From NCBI GenBank assembly GCA_024645065.1, contig JAHEGP010000022.1, forward strand, positions 1 to 20,945: a stretch of DNA of 20,945 nt, in the 5' to 3' direction. The DNA comes from Cellvibrionales bacterium (lineage in GTDB: Bacteria > Pseudomonadota > Gammaproteobacteria > Pseudomonadales > JAHEGP01). The notes beneath the pieces are model-generated. The model was not told the DNA's origin, searched no databases, and worked only from the letters and a program-made list of their open reading frames with translations. Within the stretch, counting starts at the first letter, position 1, and each line of letters begins with the position of its first letter. The position numbers were made by a program, and so were the translations under genes. Shown piece after piece: positions 7,005-14,895 of this stretch.

Positions 7005-8324
7005 CTACAACTTCGGGCAGTGGTAGTTGATAGCATTGGGTATAGCGACAAAATTGTAAATATGCGGACCAAGAAAGGGTTTGCCTGAGGTCAACAGGCC
7101 CACGCTGATCATCCTGCCCGGATCCGCCCAGGTAAGCGTGTTAATGAACCCCAGGTGTCCGAATGCCCTGGGCGCGCTGAAGCCAAACAACATCACGGGC
7201 GGAGTGTTCAACATAAATCCGCCGCGGGAAAAATGCGCCGGGATGTTGAAGGTATCGTCCCAGGCTGGGAGAAAGCCTCCACTGCGTGCTTTCCTGATGG
7301 TGTCGTGATGGAGCACCTGCTGATCGCCATAGAGGCCATTATCGAGCAACATCTGGTAAAAACGCGAACTCTCTTCGGCATTGGCAAACATATTGCCGGC
7401 CGGAAGTACAGCGTCGAGAAAACTGTCCTCATTCGAGAAGTCGACCACAGCCTCAATAGGCATGCCGAAAATTTTCAACGGAATTCTTTTCATCGGGCCG
7501 AGTATCGGGATACCGGAAACGTGCGCTTTGGCAAATTTCCCCCGGTAGCGCTTTTGCAGCCCGTAGGTGAAGTACTTCATGCCCAGTGGCTTGCGAAAGT
7601 AGGTGTCCAGCGCCGACTGAACCGGCTTTCCGGTCACGCGCTCGATGACTTCGGCGATGATAAAACCACCCGTTATGGCATGGTATGCCTGCTTGGCATC
7701 TCGTGGGTAGGCGTCGCACAGTCGCTCCAGGATGTAATCATGGTCGGTAATCTGTGCGGGCGTCTCCAGGTCGAGGGATGGTATTTTGGCCCGGTGTGAG
7801 ATCAAATCGCCAAGGGTAATCTCGCCTTTACCATGTTTGCTGAAGTCGGGGATATATTTGCTGATCGGATCGTCAAGACTGATTTCGCCCAGCTCTTCGA
7901 ATTTGCACAATAATAATGCAGAAACCGCCTTGGATCCCGAAAAAAGGCAAAATGGCGTATCCGGGGAACCGGGCACTGCCTTCGCATCACCAACTTGACC
8001 CTGTGGCACGCCGATCGAACGATTGATAATGATCTCGCCTTCACGCCGCACGCACAAGCTGATCTGGTTGTGCATTCTGGAGCGGTACAAGCCTTCCACT
8101 GCGCCCCAGACCCTGTCTGCACAGTCATCGGCGAGGCCCAGATCGCTGGTGGCTACCTCCTCACCGATTTGGGTCACGTCAGACAAGTTATCAGGAATGC
8201 TGACGCTGGACACGCCCGGTGTCATCGCTACCGCCCGGTTGGCAAGGTCGGTTGTTTGATTGGTGACACGGCCGGCGATATCGGTGATAGAACGAGTGGC
8301 TTTGAGAACCTTTTTTATAATCAT
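7005..8324 (-). CDS. Serine beta-lactamase family protein (class C-like esterase/hydrolase)
   Basis: The 439-residue protein carries the beta-lactamase/transpeptidase fold (PF00144). The active-site SxxK is SGSK (Ser129, Lys132) in CLFSGSKAVSALLL. The tyrosine motif is YHA (Tyr214) in AYHAITGGFIIAEVIERVTG. The third box is GHLG (389-392) in AFGHLGFINTLTW, where beta-lactamases have KTG. HxG in that position and the YxA box are typical of the EstB-like carboxylesterases and of uncharacterised hydrolases in lipid-degrading bacteria, so an esterase is more likely than a lactamase. The N-terminal 60 residues are amphipathic with no cleavable signal peptide, which points to the cytoplasm or peripheral membrane. 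ATG 8324 is preferred over TTG 8330; AAGGG lies about ten bases upstream. The gene follows the catalase-like gene by 85 bp. Confidence 0.88.
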   Translation of the reverse strand: MIIKKVLKATRSITDIAGRVTNQTTDLANRAVAMTPGVSSVSIPDNLSDVTQIGEEVATSDLGLADDCADRVWGAVEGLYRSRMHNQISLCVRREGEIIINRSIGVPQGQVGDAKAVPGSPDTPFCLFSGSKAVSALLLCKFEELGEISLDDPISKYIPDFSKHGKGEITLGDLISHRAKIPSLDLETPAQITDHDYILERLCDAYPRDAKQAYHAITGGFIIAEVIERVTGKPVQSALDTYFRKPLGMKYFTYGLQKRYRGKFAKAHVSGIPILGPMKRIPLKIFGMPIEAVVDFSNEDSFLDAVLPAGNMFANAEESSRFYQMLLDNGLYGDQQVLHHDTIRKARSGGFLPAWDDTFNIPAHFSRGGFMLNTPPVMLFGFSAPRAFGHLGFINTLTWADPGRMISVGLLTSGKPFLGPHIYNFVAIPNAINYHCPKL

Positions 8325-8409
8325 GAGCAAGCCCTTGCTGAGTACTCCCGAGCACCGATACTACTACAAATGCTGAAATCAGGTAACACCGGTATTGGCA
8401 AGTTGACCG

Positions 8410-9393
8410 CTACTGGTTACTCATGCGCTTGCCAAAGGAGATGGCGTAGGCGGCAGAGCGCATCCGCAGCAGCGGGTCAGCACTGGGCGCAAAGCCGGCG
8501 GAGAGCACAGCGGGATCGAAATTGATCCCGTCGCAGTCATTGCCCCCGGATTCGGACACGGTGATCCTGCCCAGTTCGACCCTGGCTCGTTGTTCCGGCC
8601 ATTGCACCGATGGGTCGATATCGCTGTCACCGGGCTCGCCGATGCTGGCTTCCAGGGTGAAGCTCACGGATCCGTCTTCCAGTTGCTGAGCCAGGCTGGA
8701 TGCCAGGAAATGGGGCGGTTTCTCCGCCGCCTCTGCCCTGGTCAGGGTCTGCACGCCAAGATCCGGGCGCAGTTGCCAGCGAAACCGGGTTTGCTGGCCG
8801 GAGGGTTGCTGGTAATAAAACGTATGCAAGCCGAAGTATTCGGTATTGGCATAGGAGGCTGCGGTTTGAGCATTTTTTTTCCAGGCCGCATGGGCCTGGA
8901 CGCTGGGGTTTTGTTGTACGTATGCCAGCGTTTTCTCCGGGTCGTAGTCACCGTTTTCGTCGGGCAACAGGGTGGCGAGAAAGCCGAAAAACGTCTCCGG
9001 GTCCTTGCCGGCCGATACCGGAAAATTATTGCCGGTGAAATGATGAAAGTCGCCCTCGGGCAACTCGATTCTTATACCCGCGCCCCGGGTGCCGGGTGCT
9101 CGCTCATCGCTCTCGGGATTCGTGCCGCCCACTGAAAAGCGCAGCACAACGGGCAATTCGCCATTGGCGAGCAAGGCGGCTTGTGGGAAATGGGGACTGG
9201 TAGCGGGGGTAAAAGTACCGCTGGCGCACAGGCCGCGGGCGTGCGCCTTTCTGAACCCGGGATAACTGCCACCGAGTTTTTCGAACAGTTCGAGAAGGTC
9301 ATTGGCCTGAACGCTGCCCTGGGCGAGCGCCCCCGGGCCAGCCAAAGTCAATGTCAGGCATGCAAGCCCTGCGGCAGTAAAGGGGTGTTTCAT
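8410..9393 (-). CDS. srpA: Periplasmic catalase-like haem peroxidase (SrpA family)
   Basis: The 327-residue protein is a small catalase-related protein with an N-terminal signal peptide (MKHPFTAAGLACLTLTLAG, cleavage near GALAQG), so it acts in the periplasm. The distal haem region GFRKAHARGLCASGTFTP carries the catalytic His (in HARG). FTGNNFPVSAGKDPETF matches the Asn-containing segment of catalases. Near the C-terminus, DPLLRMRSAAYAISFGKR carries the probable proximal haem Tyr. SrpA-type proteins lack the C-terminal and arm domains of full catalases and are usually peroxide- or organic-peroxide-consuming; the substrate is not known here. An open frame extends upstream to 9546, but ATG 9393 has AGGA eight bases before it and begins the signal peptide. 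It is divergent from the PQQ dehydrogenase across 260 bp. Confidence 0.9.
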   Translation of the reverse strand: MKHPFTAAGLACLTLTLAGPGALAQGSVQANDLLELFEKLGGSYPGFRKAHARGLCASGTFTPATSPHFPQAALLANGELPVVLRFSVGGTNPESDERAPGTRGAGIRIELPEGDFHHFTGNNFPVSAGKDPETFFGFLATLLPDENGDYDPEKTLAYVQQNPSVQAHAAWKKNAQTAASYANTEYFGLHTFYYQQPSGQQTRFRWQLRPDLGVQTLTRAEAAEKPPHFLASSLAQQLEDGSVSFTLEASIGEPGDSDIDPSVQWPEQRARVELGRITVSESGGNDCDGINFDPAVLSAGFAPSADPLLRMRSAAYAISFGKRMSNQ

Positions 9394-9516
9394 AATCGTT
9401 ATCCTGCAGTTGCGGTAGGTAGTTATAGTCTCCGGGACAAGCCGCATTCCACCCGTCCCCTGTTCCCTTACGCTGTGACCCGGCTTCAGGTTTATGGGGT
9501 AGCGCCTAAAGTCTGG

Positions 9517-9546
9517 ATTATGTCGTGCCTTTGTGCGAAGGTCCAA
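9517..9546 (-). promoter_or_regulatory. Candidate sigma70 promoter for srpA
   Basis: On the minus strand TTGGAC (9546-9541), an 18-bp spacer and CATAAT (9522-9517, five of six to TATAAT) form a reasonable sigma70 promoter. The leader to the ATG at 9393 would be about 115 nt. It is a match by eye, with no start-site evidence. Confidence 0.35.
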
Positions 9547-9653
9547 CGGTGCGTAGGCGATGATGGCGGTATGCCCTGTTGCCGGAACAGCCTGGATGTC
9601 GGCTATCGATGTGTATCTGGCCCAGAGCCAGTGCAGTGATAAGGAGCGTTGAT

Positions 9654-11816
9654 ATGAAGCCAGTAAATTTGTGTCTAGTTATCGTGGTAGCGCTGACGGG
9701 CCTGTTGGCCGCTTGCGGCAAGCACGAGGCAATTGCGCCCGAGCCGGCGGGCCCGGCGCCAGCCGCTGCACCCGCAGTGGCGCCGGGGGCTACTGCGAAA
9801 CCTGACCCTCTGCCTGACACGGAATGGTCGCTCCATGGCGAGGATGTCGGCGAGCAACGCTATTCTCCCCTCGATCAGGTAAACCGGGGCAACGTGGATC
9901 AACTCGGGCTTGCCTGGTTTTTCAACATGTACACCCGCCGCGGCATCGAGGCCACGCCTCTGATGGTTGATGGCACGCTGTATGTCTCGGGGAGCTGGTC
10001 GATGGTGTATGCACTGGATGCGCGCAGCGGCGAGCTGAAATGGTTTTACGATCCCAAGGTGGAGCGTGCATTTCTCGCCAGGGGTTGCTGCGATGCGGTT
10101 AACCGCGGTGTGGCCTACAAGGACGGCAAGATTTTCGTCGCTACCTACGACGGTCGCCTGGTCGCCCTGAACGCCGCCGATGGCAAGGAGCTGTGGAATG
10201 TCCAGACCACGGACCGGGAGCAGTCCTACACCATCACCGGAGCACCCCGTATCGCCAGGAATAAGGTCGTGATCGGCAACGGCGGCGCCGAATTGGGCGT
10301 GCGCGGTTATGTCTCGGCCTATGACATCGACAGCGGTGACATGGCCTGGCGCTTTTACACCGTGCCGGGCAATCCCGCCGACGGCTTCGAAAACGATGCG
10401 ATGAAAATGGCGGCGAAAACCTGGAAGGGCGAATGGTGGAAATACGGTGGCGGCGGTACCGTCTGGGATTCCATGGTGTACGATCCGGAACTGGACCTGC
10501 TTTACATCGGCGTCGGTAATGGCTCACCCTGGAACCAGGCGGTGCGCAGCCCGGGAGGCGGTGACAACCTGTTTCTTGCCTCCATCGTTGCCCTGAAGCC
10601 CGACACCGGGGAGTACGTCTGGCATTACCAGACCACCCCCGGCGATACCTGGGACTACACCGCAACCCAACACATCATGCTGGCTGAACTGGAAATTGAC
10701 GGCAAGCCCCGCAAGGTTTTGATGCAAGCGCCAAAAAACGGCTTTTTCTACATCATCGACCGGGCGACGGGGGAGTTGCTAGCGGCTGACGCTTTCAGTT
10801 CGCCAATTACCTGGGCGACCCACGTCGACATGGAAACGGGCCGGCCGGTTGAGACTGCCAACGCAAGGGTTTTTGATGGCAAGAATATCACCATTCCCAG
10901 TAACGCAGGCGCCCACAACTGGTTTCCGATGTCCTTCAATCCGCAAACCGGGCTGGTCTATTTTCCCAGTTTCGTGTTGCCGGTTGCGTTCCTTGCGCCA
11001 ACCGAGGACAAGGACAGGCTGCCCAGCCAGGGCTACTGGAATGTGGGGTTCGATCGCATGGGTAATGCTGCGCCCGAGATTCCCGAGGCTGCCCTTGCCG
11101 CCGAGATCGATAAAAATGTTTACGGCAGCCTGATCGCCTGGGATCCCCTGGCGCGGAAAATTCGCTGGGCTCAGGAGCCCGGTCGACCCACCAACGGGGG
11201 TACGCTGAGCACCGCGGGCGGCCTGGTGTTCCACGGTGGGAAAGACACGCACATAGTAGCGACGGACGCCGAAACGGGCGAGGTGTTATGGTCCAGTGAC
11301 GCCCAGACTGCGGTCCTCGCGCCGCCCATTACCTATGCTCTGGACGGTGAGCAATATATTGCCGTGGCAGTCGGGATCGGGGGCGGGCTGGCCACCGAGG
11401 CTGGCCCCGTGGTGCATGCCTGGAAGGTGCCCAACCTGTCTCGGGTACTGGTCTACAAGCTCGGAGCCACGGCCAGTTTGCCGCCGGTGCCGAACGCTGA
11501 GCGGGCCATGCCAAAGCCGGCAGCGGTTACCGTCGACCGGGAGACCATCGAACAGGGGCAGGTGGTGTACCAGCGCCATTGCAGCTACTGCCACGGTGAT
11601 GGTTTGCGCACGGGCGGTGTGACCCCGGACCTGCGCTGGTCAAACCAGGGCATTCACGACCAGTGGCAGGAGATCGTCCGCGAAGGGATTTTCGAAAGTC
11701 GGGGAATGGTGAGTTTCAAACAATTTGTGAGCGCCGGGGAAGCGGAGGCAATCAGGCAGTATGTGCTGCACGAGGCCAACCGCCGCTATCGGGAACTCAA
11801 CCCGGAGCAGGAATGA
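9654..11816 (+). CDS. PQQ- and haem c-containing dehydrogenase (type II quinohaemoprotein alcohol dehydrogenase-like), lipoprotein
   Basis: The 720-residue periplasmic oxidoreductase would take electrons from an alcohol (or similar substrate) via PQQ to a fused cytochrome c. Residues 1-21 are a lipoprotein signal peptide with lipobox LAAC (Cys21), then an Ala/Pro-rich linker to about 50. The eight-bladed PQQ propeller follows, with vicinal Cys145-Cys146 (RGCCDAVNRG, the redox disulphide next to PQQ), PGDTWDYTATQ (329-339, conserved Asp/Trp region) and HNWFPMSFNPQTGLVY (421-436). The C-terminal cytochrome has CSYCH (643-647) and a probable distal Met685 in SRGMVSF. ATG 9654 is set by AAGGAG seven to eight bases upstream; the open frame to 9579 is not needed. 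Lipid anchoring is unusual, as most type II enzymes are soluble. The exact alcohol substrate is unknown. Confidence 0.93.
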   Translation: MKPVNLCLVIVVALTGLLAACGKHEAIAPEPAGPAPAAAPAVAPGATAKPDPLPDTEWSLHGEDVGEQRYSPLDQVNRGNVDQLGLAWFFNMYTRRGIEATPLMVDGTLYVSGSWSMVYALDARSGELKWFYDPKVERAFLARGCCDAVNRGVAYKDGKIFVATYDGRLVALNAADGKELWNVQTTDREQSYTITGAPRIARNKVVIGNGGAELGVRGYVSAYDIDSGDMAWRFYTVPGNPADGFENDAMKMAAKTWKGEWWKYGGGGTVWDSMVYDPELDLLYIGVGNGSPWNQAVRSPGGGDNLFLASIVALKPDTGEYVWHYQTTPGDTWDYTATQHIMLAELEIDGKPRKVLMQAPKNGFFYIIDRATGELLAADAFSSPITWATHVDMETGRPVETANARVFDGKNITIPSNAGAHNWFPMSFNPQTGLVYFPSFVLPVAFLAPTEDKDRLPSQGYWNVGFDRMGNAAPEIPEAALAAEIDKNVYGSLIAWDPLARKIRWAQEPGRPTNGGTLSTAGGLVFHGGKDTHIVATDAETGEVLWSSDAQTAVLAPPITYALDGEQYIAVAVGIGGGLATEAGPVVHAWKVPNLSRVLVYKLGATASLPPVPNAERAMPKPAAVTVDRETIEQGQVVYQRHCSYCHGDGLRTGGVTPDLRWSNQGIHDQWQEIVREGIFESRGMVSFKQFVSAGEAEAIRQYVLHEANRRYRELNPEQE

Positions 11817-11892
11817 TCCGCGCGTCGGCGCGGCGCAGCCGACAAGGCTGTCTGGCCGCACCAGACTTTTTGCTGGCATGATGGGGGGCGAC

Positions 11893-12597
11893 ATGGCCCG
11901 GTCACAAGCATTGCTTTTCATCGGCTTATTGTGGGTCTTCGCCGCCGCGCCGGTGTGCGCCGAGGGGGCCGGCAGCGCTCTCCATTCGGTGCCTGTAACC
12001 GAGGAGCCACTGCATGTGGTCCGGCATCGTGGCGATCACTTCATCGTCTACACCAACTGGATCGAGCCCGGGGTCTGGACACTATACCACCAGCACCGCA
12101 ACGATTTGCTGGCCGTTATCCCGGCGGACACCTCGGCGGCCAGTCAGGAGCCGGGCAGCGACCCGCGCGAGCGAGCCGCGCCTGCGGGCACCCTGGTGTT
12201 CTTCCCCTATGCCGACAGCGATGAGCCCTTCGTGCACCGGGTGGGTGGGCGGGGCAATGCACCGTTTATCAATATCGGCCTGGAATTCCGGGATTCAATG
12301 GCGGTCAGCTGTTCCGACACCCCACCTGGCTGGCAGGATGCCAGGGTGGAGGCAGCGACAGCCAACCGTCGTGGGCATGGCTATCGCCTGCACCTGGACA
12401 GCGGTGCGCAAGTTGCGCTGCCGCAGCGGGGCAGGGGGCTACTGATCGTGCCCCTCGGTGCAGCGCTGTTGCAACTCGGCGACGAGTCGTGGAGGGCCAC
12501 AATCGGTGATTTTCGATTTTACGAGGGCGGTTTTCCAGGCCGATTGGGCAATTCCGGAAGCGCTGCGGTAACCCTGGTGGTTTTCAGCGCCTGTTGA
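11893..12597 (+). CDS. Exported cupin-like protein encoded after the PQQ dehydrogenase
   Basis: The 234-residue protein begins with a clear signal peptide (MARSQALLFIGLLWVFAAAP, cleavage likely after VCA). The body reads as a beta-rich, cupin-like barrel. NWIEPGVWTLYHQHRNDLLAVI holds an HxH pair as in cupin motif 1, and GTLVFFPYADSDEPFVHRV resembles motif 2 with a later His. A second half ending in GHGYRLHLDSGAQVALPQ may be a second barrel. Two late Cys residues (AVSCSD and the C-terminal SAC) could pair in the periplasm. No enzyme activity can be assigned. ATG 11893 is preferred because GGGGGG lies four bases upstream and the signal peptide starts there; ATGs at 11878 and 11881 are alternatives. 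It begins 76 bp after the PQQ dehydrogenase and is probably cotranscribed with it. Confidence 0.78.
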   Translation: MARSQALLFIGLLWVFAAAPVCAEGAGSALHSVPVTEEPLHVVRHRGDHFIVYTNWIEPGVWTLYHQHRNDLLAVIPADTSAASQEPGSDPRERAAPAGTLVFFPYADSDEPFVHRVGGRGNAPFINIGLEFRDSMAVSCSDTPPGWQDARVEAATANRRGHGYRLHLDSGAQVALPQRGRGLLIVPLGAALLQLGDESWRATIGDFRFYEGGFPGRLGNSGSAAVTLVVFSAC

Positions 12598-12692
12598 CGG
12601 GCTGACGGGAATGTTTAGCTGCCCTTACGCAATCCTTACCGGGCAGGTCTACTGCTGCCCTGTATCCCCGAAGTGTTATGCGCCAAAGCAAA

Positions 12693-12713
12693 CCGGGGGC
12701 TGTGCGCCCCCGG
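12693..12713 (-). terminator. Intrinsic terminator of the small heat-shock gene pair
   Basis: CCGGGGGC (12693-12700) and GCCCCCGG (12706-12713) are a perfect 8-bp stem with a 5-nt loop, followed on the minus strand by TTTGCTTT. It lies four bases past the downstream sHSP stop and is a good Rho-independent terminator for that operon. Confidence 0.8.
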
Positions 12714-12716
12714 AGA

Positions 12717-13127
12717 TTAGTGGATCTCTATTGTCCTCGGGGTGGCTTCCACCACCTTGGGTAGGGTCAGCGTCAGTACGCCGTCGTCGACCGACGCAAC
12801 AATGCCTTCCTGGTCGACCACATTGGGCAGTTGGAATTTGCGCGTGTAATTGCCGACGCCGTACTCGCTGTACAGCGGTTTAAGTTCACTGTAGGTATTC
12901 AACGAGATCCTGGCTTCCACACTCAACACACTCTTTTCCAGCTTTATATCGACATCATTCTTGGCAACGCCGGGTATCTCCATCACCACGGTTAAAGCCT
13001 CGTCTGTTTCGTGAATATCGGTTAAAGGGGTATAAAAACGACCTTGTCGGGTGGGTTCCCCGTTATCGGCCAGTTCCTGTTTATTTTGTACCTCGAGTTC
13101 GCTGTTGGCTTGCTCAGTGCTTGTCAT
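12717..13127 (-). CDS. Small heat-shock protein, Hsp20/alpha-crystallin family (downstream copy)
   Basis: The 136-residue ATP-independent holdase chaperone has an alpha-crystallin domain at about residues 33-136: PLTDIHETDEALTVVMEIPG opens it, DVDIKLEKSVLSVEAR follows, and VASVDDGVLTLTLPKV is the conserved GVL-type strand that packs against partner subunits. The C-terminal extension is very short (TPRTIEIH), without a separate IxI motif beyond IEI. The N-terminal arm is about 30 residues, polar and Gln/Glu-rich. Such proteins form oligomers that bind unfolding proteins for later refolding by DnaK/ClpB. It starts 14 bp after the upstream sHSP stop, with GGGAG about nine bases before the ATG, so the two are one operon. 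The two copies are clearly divergent in sequence, suggesting mixed oligomers or separate roles. Confidence 0.93.
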   Translation of the reverse strand: MTSTEQANSELEVQNKQELADNGEPTRQGRFYTPLTDIHETDEALTVVMEIPGVAKNDVDIKLEKSVLSVEARISLNTYSELKPLYSEYGVGNYTRKFQLPNVVDQEGIVASVDDGVLTLTLPKVVEATPRTIEIH

Positions 13128-13141
13128 GGCGTCTTCTCCCT

Positions 13142-13567
13142 TCAGGCTATCGTTACCGCACGCGGCTTGTCAGCTTCCGACCGGGGCAGGCGAATGGCCA
13201 GTAAGCCCTGTTGCCGCTTTGCCTCCACCCTGTCGACATCGACGTCGAACGGGACGCTGAAAGTCCGGTCGAAGGCTCCCTCGCGGCGCTCCCGTCGATG
13301 CAGGCTGGCGGACTCACCGTAGTCGATAGTTTTGCGACCGGAAATCCTCACCTGATCCTTGTGCACCTGCACTTCCACGTCTCCGGCTTTAACGCCGGGA
13401 AGTTCCGCGACCACTACCACGCTGTCTTCAGCGGAAAATATGTTAACCGGTGGAAATGCGCCCCGTCCTGCGGTCGACGACCCCCACCAGGACTGCGTTG
13501 GCGTGCGATCCATCGATTGTTGCAGGTCAAGCAACATATCGAACGCACGTGCCAGGCTGTTGACCAT
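13142..13567 (-). CDS. Small heat-shock protein, Hsp20/alpha-crystallin family (upstream copy)
   Basis: The 141-residue first gene of the sHSP pair begins with an aromatic and hydrophobic N-terminal arm (MVNSLARAFDMLLDLQQSMD). This is followed by PPVNIFSAEDSVVVVAELPG, DVEVQVHKDQVRISGRKT, a basic loop SLHRRERREGAFDRTFSVPF typical of Hsp20 domains, and AKRQQGLLAIRLPR as the conserved closing strand. It ends KPRAVTIA with a short tail. The ATG at 13567 has an almost perfect AAAGGAGG seven bases upstream. A heat-shock-type promoter lies about 65 bp upstream, and a 6-bp hairpin (13606-13623) folds within the leader. Confidence 0.94.
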   Translation of the reverse strand: MVNSLARAFDMLLDLQQSMDRTPTQSWWGSSTAGRGAFPPVNIFSAEDSVVVVAELPGVKAGDVEVQVHKDQVRISGRKTIDYGESASLHRRERREGAFDRTFSVPFDVDVDRVEAKRQQGLLAIRLPRSEADKPRAVTIA

Positions 13568-13605
13568 GATGTACCTCCTTTATGTCCAGCGATGTGTACT
13601 TTGTT

Positions 13606-13623
13606 GCAACCACCACGGGTTGC
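13606..13623 (-). promoter_or_regulatory. Leader hairpin of the sHSP operon
   Basis: GCAACC (13606-13611) and GGTTGC (13618-13623) form a perfect 6-bp stem with a 6-nt loop in the 5' leader. A GTAC at 13596-13599 could also pair weakly with the GTAC next to the Shine-Dalgarno sequence. An RNA thermometer is possible but not shown; the motif does not match ROSE or FourU elements that I can recognise. Confidence 0.3.
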
Positions 13624-13632
13624 TCAAGCCAT

Positions 13633-13660
13633 AACTAGGGATGACGTGAGAAATTTCAAG
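13633..13660 (-). promoter_or_regulatory. Sigma32-like heat-shock promoter of the sHSP operon
   Basis: On the minus strand CTTGAAA (13660-13654) is a perfect -35 for sigma32 (RpoH). A 13-bp spacer separates it from CCCTAGTT (13640-13633), six of eight to CCCCATNT. Spacing and position about 65 bp before the first sHSP start codon fit heat-shock control. Confidence 0.72.
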
Positions 13661-14010
13661 CCATGAATGGCGACGATTTAAATCCTGTCAGGAAGCCGGC
13701 TGGTTGCGGGTTCTGTTGCGCATCGGTGCAGGCGAGTGCTGGACGAGCTTATCGCCCGACGACAGGACGCTGACCCGGCGGGTGCTGTTGGACGTTATGG
13801 CGCAGCAGGCGGCCCACGCACTGCTCGACCCATGAGGGCGGGTGGCAGGTAGCCGAGCTGTCGACTGAAATCCTCTCTGGTATGTTGGCCGTTGCGCCAA
13901 CAGGGTGCCAGGGCAGATCCGGCGATCGATGGTGCGGCGGAGTGCGGCATCGGCGCGTTCGGGTTTTTCTCGACGCTTGAAGCGCGCTGCGCCATCGCAT
14001 GGCGCCGGGC
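13661..14010. other. Gap between the sHSP promoter and the short-chain dehydrogenase
   Basis: About 350 bp without a confident gene. On the + strand a frame is open from 13650 to TGA 13833-13835. Its end reads like protein (RTLTRRVLLDVMAQQAAHAL), but no ATG or GTG start precedes it in frame; a TTG near 13704 would give about 42 residues. This could be the tail of a decayed gene. From 13836 on I see no gene or clear regulatory repeat. No intrinsic terminator for the dehydrogenase, whose stop is at 14011, is evident. Confidence 0.4.
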
Positions 14011-14895
14011 CTATTTACTATCGAAGGTCACGATTTTCTGGTTTTTGATATCCGCCAGCAGTGGACTGGCAGCGGCCCGGGTGAAAGCAGAGCTCACGGC
14101 CTCCGAGCGTTGATCGGTAACCGGCCGGTAATTGGGGTGGGTAAAGATATAGAACTCTCTCGCTTCCAGGGCCTCCAGGACCCGCTGGCCCACGATGCTG
14201 ACATCGATGCCGCCCGCTACCGCCCTGGCGGTATTGCTGGCAATTTTCAGCACCTCCGGCCCGGGCGCTATCGAGGGTGCATAGCGTGGCTGGCGGTTGC
14301 GGTAAGACTGGTGAATGCGGGTGCGCACAAAGGCCGGTGCCAGCACCGCAACATGAATGTGATGTTTTTCCAGTTCCACCGCCCAGGCTTCCGAGAGCGC
14401 AACTACCGCTGCCTTGGTAGCGGTATAAGCCCCGCCCAGTGGCGCCCCGGCCATGCCCGCGATCGACGCCACGTTGATAAGCCAGGCCGGCTCACCGTGC
14501 TGCTTCATCAGCGGCACGAAGGTATTGGCGCCGTAGACCACGCCCATCAGGTTGACGTCGATGGTCCAGCGCCAGCCGGGATCGTCCAGGGTTTCGATAG
14601 CGCCGATGCCGCCGCTAACGCCGGCGTTGTTGACCAGCATATGAACCTTGCCGAAACGCTCGCAAGCCAGTCTGGCAGTGCGTTGCCAGTCTTCCAGCAA
14701 GGCGACGTCCATCTCAACCGCCAGTACCTCAATGCCTGCCGCTTCCAGCTCACTCTGTGCCACGGCGAGCGGCTCCGCCTCGATATCTGCGACAACGATA
14801 TTCATCCCGGCCCGGCCGAGGGTTTCGGCCAGGTTGCGGCCGATGCCTTCCGCTCCGCCGCTGATAACCGCTGTCTTGCCGGCAAGTGTTTTCAT
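14011..14895 (-). CDS. Short-chain dehydrogenase/reductase (classical SDR)
   Basis: The 294-residue enzyme has a Rossmann fold. The nucleotide-binding loop is GGAEGIG (13-19). Asp37 ends strand two (VVADIEAE) and favours NAD(H) over NADP(H). NNAG is at 89-92 and the structural Asn115 in DVNLMG. The catalytic set is Ser144 (NVASIAG), Tyr157 and Lys161 (YTATK). It is longer than the 250-residue core because of a C-terminal tail (residues 250-294, containing FYIFTHPNYRPVTDQR) seen in a subgroup often annotated as SDR family NAD(P)-dependent oxidoreductases. The substrate is unknown. The frame is open upstream to 14988, but ATG 14895 is fixed by GGAGAG five bases before it and by the usual short lead-in to the first strand. 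Confidence 0.9.
   Translation of the reverse strand: MKTLAGKTAVISGGAEGIGRNLAETLGRAGMNIVVADIEAEPLAVAQSELEAAGIEVLAVEMDVALLEDWQRTARLACERFGKVHMLVNNAGVSGGIGAIETLDDPGWRWTIDVNLMGVVYGANTFVPLMKQHGEPAWLINVASIAGMAGAPLGGAYTATKAAVVALSEAWAVELEKHHIHVAVLAPAFVRTRIHQSYRNRQPRYAPSIAPGPEVLKIASNTARAVAGGIDVSIVGQRVLEALEAREFYIFTHPNYRPVTDQRSEAVSSAFTRAAASPLLADIKNQKIVTFDSK

Noticed and set aside
11818..11833. CCGCGC/GCGCGG stem-loop after the PQQ dehydrogenase
   Set aside because: No T-run follows and the cupin-like gene starts 60 bp on in the same direction; a terminator is not supported.
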